From NCBI GenBank assembly GCA_903892415.1, contig CAITIQ010000192.1, forward strand, positions 1 through 38,876: a DNA stretch of 38,876 nucleotides, read 5' to 3'. Positions within the stretch are counted from its first letter, which is position 1. Each line of letters begins with the position of its first letter. Under the pieces are notes generated by a model. That model saw nothing but the letters and a program-made list of their open reading frames with translations, was not told the DNA's origin and did not search any database. Shown here in pieces: positions 35,296 through 38,876 of this stretch. Both the position numbers and the translations under genes were made by a program. The stretch comes from an uncultured delta proteobacterium. Its GTDB lineage: Bacteria; Myxococcota_A; Polyangia; Polyangiales; Polyangiaceae.

Positions 35296-35999
35296 GATTG
35301 CGCGTCGCCCTTCGGCTTCTTGTTGGTCTTGCGCTTGGCCAGGCCCAACGAGACGAGATAGTCGCGTCGCTTGATGTCCGCCTTGGCGATCTCGCTCCAC
35401 TCCTCAAACCAAACGCGGAGGGCGATCCTGGCCTCGCGCGAGCCAGCCGGCGACTCGACGTTCGGCGGCGCAGCGGGTTCGGTCGCTACCGTGGCCACAG
35501 CTACGCGCGCTCGTAGATGAGCACGTACCGCAGCGGTAATGCCGCGGCCTGCCAGCTTGGCGAGGGCCGCCAGATCGGCCGTACGCGTGGACTCGCGCGC
35601 TGGCGCACTCTCCAGCTCATCAAGCCGGTCGAGAAACGTGCGCACCGCAAGCACCGAGGCCGCGCGCTCACCCGCTTCAAGGCCGGCGAACACGAACTCG
35701 CGTTGCGCGGAGAACTCCCCTTGCAAGGCCGCGCGCGCAACCTTGAAGTTGGGCTCGTCCCAGGCGTCGATCTCGGCGATCGCGTCGACCGCTTCGGGCT
35801 TGACGATCGACGGCTGCGATAGCGGTCGATAGCCGCACGCCTTGAACAGCAGCTGCCAGCCCTGATCATTGACCTCGCGCGTGTAACCGCGCTTGGCCAA
35901 GACTCCATTGATGGCGGCGTTCGTTCCTGCCGCGCCAAGAAACTTCACAACGCGCGCCGGCGTTTCATCCAGCACCGTGTCACTCACCGATGTCGTCAT
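35292..35999 (-). CDS. Unknown 235-aa protein, first gene of the cas8-cas7-cas5-cas3 operon
   Basis: Not recognised. It starts with ATG at 35999 after a strong ribosome site (GGAGGGAGGA, about 4-8 nt upstream), and its stop overlaps the cas8 start (GTGA), so it is translated together with Cascade. The sequence is helical with few cysteines and no signal peptide. Notable segments are VVKFLGAAGTNAAINGVLAKRGYTREVNDQGWQLLFKACGYRPL, quoted here only as its key parts: a GYT turn, GWQLL, and later DAIAEIDAWDEPNF, FVFAGLEAG and a Lys-rich C-terminus (RKTNKKPKG). The layout (short helices, a DAWDEPNF motif, leucine repeats) resembles stand-alone myxobacterial helical proteins of unknown function, but I cannot name a family. 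It is unlikely to be Cas11, since a better candidate exists inside cas8. Possible roles: accessory Cascade subunit, regulator or toxin-like partner. Confidence 0.85.
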   Translation of the reverse strand: MTTSVSDTVLDETPARVVKFLGAAGTNAAINGVLAKRGYTREVNDQGWQLLFKACGYRPLSQPSIVKPEAVDAIAEIDAWDEPNFKVARAALQGEFSAQREFVFAGLEAGERAASVLAVRTFLDRLDELESAPARESTRTADLAALAKLAGRGITAAVRAHLRARVAVATVATEPAAPPNVESPAGSREARIALRVWFEEWSEIAKADIKRRDYLVSLGLAKRKTNKKPKGDAQS

Positions 36000-36095
36000 C
36001 TGTCCTCCCTCCGTGAAACCGAATCGGTGAGGCTAACCCGGTCCCTGGCAGTCCGCCTACTGTGTCTTTGTCAGCCAAGAGCTTCCCGCGTTGCA

Positions 36096-36108
36096 CGGGA
36101 CCGTCCCG
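36096..36108. promoter_or_regulatory. 13-bp perfect palindrome upstream of the cas operon
   Basis: CGGGAC-C-GTCCCG is a perfect inverted repeat about 97 bp upstream of the ATG at 35999. With the neighbouring 11-bp palindrome ACCGA-A-TCGGT at 36018-36028 it could be an operator. No regulator can be named. Confidence 0.35.
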
Positions 36109-36346
36109 GAGCCTGGCCGAGAAAACAATTCTTAGTGTTATCAGCTGCTTGTGCGGTCGGCCGGCCTAGGCCTCTGCAGTCCGCCAGGTAAAATCCCCCG
36201 AAATTCGACCTCTCGCCCATCCGGGAAGCCTGGCTGCCACCCGGGAAGCTTCCGCGAGGCGCAAAAAAGCCATGGGAGTGCCCACATGAACACCAGGGCA
36301 AGTTGCTCATTCGCTGCAACCCAAGGCACGCTGTCAGCCTACCAGC

Positions 36347-36355
36347 GGGGGGGGG
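36347..36355 (+). repeat. Nine-G homopolymer before cas1
   Basis: G9 ends 5 bp before the ATG of cas1 and probably serves as its ribosome-binding stretch. Such a run can change length by slipped replication, which would alter spacing to the start codon. Confidence 0.6.
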
Positions 36356-36360
36356 ACTCG

Positions 36361-37464
36361 ATGTTCCGCACGGTGATTGTTCGCGAGTATGGCAGTTCGC
36401 TTGGCAAGCGAGGAGAGCGGCTGGTGATTCGTCATCCGGTCAAGCGCGCAGCCGCTGCGCAGAGCGAAGCTGCGAGCACGAATGAAGGGAGTGCTGAAGA
36501 GGTACCGCCCGGGAGACGTGCAACGGCAGCCAAGCGCGAGGAGGAGGAGATCCCGTTCTTTCGCATCGGCGAAATTCTGCTGCCGCCGCGTGGCGTCAGC
36601 ATCTCGACCGACGTGGTTGAGGAGGCCGCCCAGCGCGGAATACCGATCTCGTTTTTGGGTGCCAGCGGACAGCCGTTTGCGATGCTCACCTCGCCAATGC
36701 TTACCGGCACCGTGCTCACGCGACGTGCACAGCTGCGCGCGATGGACAACGAACGGGGCGTCGAGCTCGCACGCGCCTTCGTTGCTGGCAAGCTGCGCAA
36801 CCAAGCCAGCCTGCTTGTCTACTTCGCCAAGGCGGAGAAGGGCGCACCCGAGCAGCGCGCGCAGGTGCTCTCCTACGTAGCCGCTGTGCGAGACGCTCGG
36901 CGCAGAGCGCTTGCCGTTGTCGGTAAGACGCCAGACTACGTGCGCGAGACGCTGATGGGCTTTGAGGGGCTGGGAGCTCGCGCGTACTGGGCAGCCACTA
37001 AAGTGCTACTCGCAGCGCGCGTCGACTTTGAGGGCCGGAAGGGCCGCGGCGCCTTCGACCCTGTGAACTCCTTGCTCAACTATGGCTACGGAATCCTGGC
37101 GAGCCGCGTTTGGGCAGCCCTGCTCCACGCCGGTCTCGACCCGTTTGCGGGCATGCTTCACGCCGACCGCTCCGGAAAGCCCTCGCTGGTGCTCGACGCC
37201 ATGGAAGAGCTGCGGGCGCCCGTCGTCGATCGCGCGGTGTTCTCCTGGATTCGCCTTGGCCGACCGCTGCGACGCGACGGCGGCATGCTGGACGACGAGA
37301 CGCGCAGACAGCTCGCCGACGCGGTGCTGGAGCGACTGCAAGCCCCTGTGGTGGTGGGCGGCCGCAAGGTGCAACTCGGCAGTGTGGTGCAGCAACAGGC
37401 TCGCAGCATCGCGACGCACGTGAGGGCGGAGGGCGACTACAAGCCCTTTGCCATGACCTGGTGA
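36361..37464 (+). CDS. cas1: CRISPR integrase Cas1
   Basis: Predicted 367 aa. With Cas2 it integrates new spacers at the leader end of the array. The start MFRTVIVREYGSSLGKRGER is the usual first strands. The N-terminal beta domain continues with VSISTDVVEEAAQRGIPISFLG. Metal-site regions are recognisable: EGLGARAYW, GMLHADRSGKPSLVLDAMEELRAP and VVDRAVFSW. Odd: about 35 Ala/Glu/Arg-rich residues (about 29-63, AAAAQSEAASTNEGSAEE and KREEEEIP at its ends) are inserted between the first strands, making the protein longer than a typical ~330-aa Cas1. The stop overlaps the cas2 start (GTGA). Confidence 0.94.
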   Translation: MFRTVIVREYGSSLGKRGERLVIRHPVKRAAAAQSEAASTNEGSAEEVPPGRRATAAKREEEEIPFFRIGEILLPPRGVSISTDVVEEAAQRGIPISFLGASGQPFAMLTSPMLTGTVLTRRAQLRAMDNERGVELARAFVAGKLRNQASLLVYFAKAEKGAPEQRAQVLSYVAAVRDARRRALAVVGKTPDYVRETLMGFEGLGARAYWAATKVLLAARVDFEGRKGRGAFDPVNSLLNYGYGILASRVWAALLHAGLDPFAGMLHADRSGKPSLVLDAMEELRAPVVDRAVFSWIRLGRPLRRDGGMLDDETRRQLADAVLERLQAPVVVGGRKVQLGSVVQQQARSIATHVRAEGDYKPFAMTW

Positions 37465-37868
37465 GTGGACCCGGGATCAAGCGAACACGGCCCTGGCAGG
37501 GCGCGAAGCCAGGTGAAGCGGCTGGGCGTCTAGACGCAGCGGATGAGCTGTTCACGCTCGTCACCTTCGACCTGTCGGATGACAAGGCGCGCAGGAAGGT
37601 TGGGGAAACGTGCAAGGACTACGGGCTTCGTCGGCTGCAGTGGAGCGTGTTCGAAGGGCCGATGACGCGCAATCGACGCGAAGAACTCAGCGACCGGTTG
37701 ACGCTGATTCTCGAGCAAGCCGAAGGCGGCGGGAAACTGGCCATCTTTCCCGTCGGCGCGCGCGAGGCGACCTGGGCCACGCGGCTCACGACGCGAGGGC
37801 AACCGGTCAGCACGGCGCCCTCAGCGCCACGGCTCTTGGCAAGTGGAGATGAAGATGCTGAGCGATGA
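37461..37868 (+). CDS. cas2: CRISPR adaptation protein Cas2
   Basis: Predicted 135 aa from a GTG at 37461 that overlaps the cas1 stop. The core (ELFTLVTFDLSDDKARRKVG, then RRLQWSVFEG and GGKLAIFPVGAREA) is the ferredoxin-like Cas2 fold with the aspartate of the FDL motif. The first 27 residues and the last 20 are extensions not found in minimal ~90-aa Cas2. It bridges two Cas1 dimers in the integration complex. Its end overlaps cas4 by 14 bp. Confidence 0.9.
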   Translation: MSGPGIKRTRPWQGAKPGEAAGRLDAADELFTLVTFDLSDDKARRKVGETCKDYGLRRLQWSVFEGPMTRNRREELSDRLTLILEQAEGGGKLAIFPVGAREATWATRLTTRGQPVSTAPSAPRLLASGDEDAER

Positions 37869-38484
37869 AGACGAGCGCGTGCGGTTGCCGATCGCCGCGA
37901 GTGAAGTGCGCCAATGGACCTTCTGCCCGCGCGTGATTTGGCACCGGCGTGTCATGCCGCACCGTGTGCGTGAAACCCCCAAAATGGAACTCGGGCGCAA
38001 CGCCCAGACCGCCCTCGAGCGGCTCGAGAAACGGCGACTGGGCGCGCGCTACAAGCTTGTCGGTGCGCAGCGCCACTTTAACGTACGGCTGGAGAGTGAC
38101 AGGCTTGCCGTACGCGGCTTCTGTGACCTGGTGTTGGAGCTGCCCGAGACGCTCACCACCCCGCGGCACGCCTATCCAGTAGAGGTCAAACGCACCCGAG
38201 GCGGCGCCTCGGCGCATCATCGCGTGCAACTCGCCGGCTATGCCATCCTGCTCGAAGAGAGCTGGGGCCTAACGCCAAACTCGATTGACCAAGCCTTCGT
38301 CCTGCTACTGCCCGACGACATCATTGTACCGGTCCCTATCACCCTGGAACTGCGCGACCAATTCGAGCAATCCGTGCAAGACCTGCGAGAGATGCTGCGC
38401 ACAGAGCGCTTCCCAAACCCCACGAAACACCGTTCCTTCTGCCCGCAATGTGAGTATGTTCGCTTCTGTGGGGACGTACTCTGA
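37855..38484 (+). CDS. cas4: CRISPR adaptation nuclease Cas4
   Basis: Predicted 209 aa from the ATG at 37855, which has GGAG 6 nt upstream; a GTG at 37843 and an ATG at 37849 are alternatives. The iron-sulphur cysteines are one in WTFCPR near the N-terminus and three in FCPQCEYVRFC at the C-terminus. The RecB-type nuclease motifs are GFCDLVLEL and YPVEVKRT (D and E-x-K). Cas4 trims prespacers and sets PAM and orientation before integration. It is the last gene before the leader. Confidence 0.94.
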   Translation: MLSDEDERVRLPIAASEVRQWTFCPRVIWHRRVMPHRVRETPKMELGRNAQTALERLEKRRLGARYKLVGAQRHFNVRLESDRLAVRGFCDLVLELPETLTTPRHAYPVEVKRTRGGASAHHRVQLAGYAILLEESWGLTPNSIDQAFVLLLPDDIIVPVPITLELRDQFEQSVQDLREMLRTERFPNPTKHRSFCPQCEYVRFCGDVL

Positions 38485-38611
38485 AAATTGGCACCGCCAG
38501 ATGTTCAGCCCCAGCACCATTTCGGGTGAAGCCCCCCCGCTCTTTGACAAGAATCCACTTCACCCAAAAGGGCCCTCGAGATTCGCGGCCAAAGCCCCGA
38601 GAATCGGGGGC
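38485..38611 (+). promoter_or_regulatory. CRISPR leader
   Basis: The 127 bp between cas4 and the first repeat. Since the 3' ends of the repeats carry GAAAC on the plus strand, transcription should run from here into the array. It contains an inverted repeat GGGTGAAG/CTTCACCC (38524-38531 and 38558-38565) that may mark a leader-binding site, and a hairpin CCCCGA-GAA-TCGGGG (38595-38609) abutting repeat 1. Confidence 0.7.
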
Positions 38612-38876
38612 CCTGCATTCCTATCCCCGCTGATGAGGGGACTGAAACTCAGGCGAGGCCAACACGTGGACGCAGGACGGGTGCCGAACCTGCATTCCTA
38701 TCCCCGCTGATGAGGGGACTGAAACGTATGTAGACGTCGGCGGGGTCTTGCTGGTGGAGCGAGCCTGCATTCCTATCCCCGCTGATGAGGGGACTGAAAC
38801 TCGATCCAAGGCGTCGAGACCATCCACACCTGACCGCCACCTGCATTCCTATCCCCGCTGATGAGGGGACTGAAAC
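38612..38876 (+). CRISPR. CRISPR array, 4 repeats and 3 spacers, continues past the window
   Basis: Four identical 37-nt repeats at 38612-38648, 38689-38725, 38764-38800 and 38840-38876. They begin CCTGCATTCCTATCCCC and end GATGAGGGGACTGAAAC; the TCCCC/GGGGA pair makes the stem with an 8-nt loop that Cas6 would cut near. Spacers are 40, 38 and 39 nt (38649-38688, 38726-38763, 38801-38839). The last repeat ends exactly at the window edge, so more repeats may follow. Perfect repeat identity suggests the leader-proximal, young end of the array. Confidence 0.97.

Larger units (their letters stand above)
36000..36360. other. 361-bp divergent control region of the cas operons
   Basis: No gene supported here. 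It separates the cas8-cas3 operon (minus) from cas1-cas2-cas4 (plus) and should carry both promoters. It holds the ribosome site of the 35999 gene (36003-36012), palindromes at 36018-36028 (ACCGA-A-TCGGT) and 36096-36108, an AT-rich stretch around 36121-36140 (GAAAACAATTCTTAGTGTTA) that could be a promoter, and the direct repeat CCGGGAAGC near 36220-36250. The frame of Cas1 stays open back to 36151, but the protein start fits 36361. Confidence 0.6.

Noticed and set aside
35292..35999. Unknown first gene as the Cas11 small subunit
   Set aside because: A better candidate (internal start in cas8 with a perfect ribosome site) exists, and the 235-aa protein is about twice the usual Cas11 size.
36151..36360. 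N-terminal extension of Cas1 back to 36151
   Set aside because: The conserved Cas1 start strands begin at MFRTVIVREYGSS (36361); the upstream part looks like intergenic DNA with an AT-rich patch and direct repeats.
38485..38611. CCCCGA-GAA-TCGGGG as a degenerate CRISPR repeat
   Set aside because: Only the hairpin-like CCCC/GGGG resembles the repeat; the flanks CCTGCATTC and CTGAAAC are absent, so it is treated as a leader feature.
1..38876. tRNA, rRNA, transposase or phage genes
   Set aside because: None were seen; no insertion-sequence ends or integrase were found to explain the position of the CRISPR locus next to the cyclase gene.

Overview
The window is GC-rich, gene-dense DNA that most likely comes from a myxobacterium (Myxococcota, plausibly Polyangia). 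The signs are eukaryote-like Ser/Thr kinases fused to FHA, PEGA and sulfatase-modifying domains, several FHA proteins, two class III nucleotide cyclases, lipoproteins with long Gly-Ser linkers after the lipobox, a caspase-like protein and a secreted M36 protease with a MYXO-CTERM-like tail. Family assignments come from motif recognition by eye, not from a database search.

Region 1 (1-26659) is housekeeping, signalling and cell-surface DNA. It holds a cysteine-rich lipoprotein cut by the left edge, a membrane Ser/Thr kinase, an FHA-GAF-cyclase and a DsbA/kappa-GST-type isomerase. A run of exported proteins on the minus strand follows (4886-15866): a beta-helix lipoprotein, three lipoproteins that share nearly the same signal peptide but carry different bodies, a possible pore-forming-like protein, and a fungalysin. 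Next come an FHA-winged-helix protein divergent from a kinase-PEGA-FGE protein, a caspase-like protein, NADP isocitrate dehydrogenase (icd), a TerB-like protein, and a compact plus-strand set made of a kinase-FHA protein, a Thr-rich single-span membrane protein and a membrane adenylate cyclase. Three dispersed repeat families sit in the gaps: a 99-bp structured element (2 copies), a ~50-bp element (3 copies) and a hairpin (2 copies).

Region 2 (26714-38876) is a complete type I-B (Tneap/Cst-like) CRISPR-Cas locus. A minus-strand operon (35999 down to 29581) encodes an unrecognised 235-aa protein, then cas8, cas7, cas5 and cas3. Every junction is a GTGA or ATGA stop/start overlap (at cas7/cas5 an in-frame ATG is the alternative start), so the genes look translationally coupled. 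A small subunit, Cas11, is probably made from an internal ATG in cas8 preceded by a perfect AAGGAGGT. The adaptation genes cas1-cas2-cas4 diverge from this operon and lead into a leader and an array with 37-nt repeats that runs off the right edge. cas6 lies 12 kb away, on the other side of the operon.

The most unusual feature is a two-gene module between cas6 and cas3: an ABC/AAA-type ATPase and a small TOPRIM-like protein (OLD/DUF4276/DUF4435/RloB style) joined by a GTGA overlap and co-directional with the cas operon. It resembles a split OLD-type abortive-infection module embedded in the CRISPR locus. With the unknown first gene of the operon it is the best candidate for something undescribed here.
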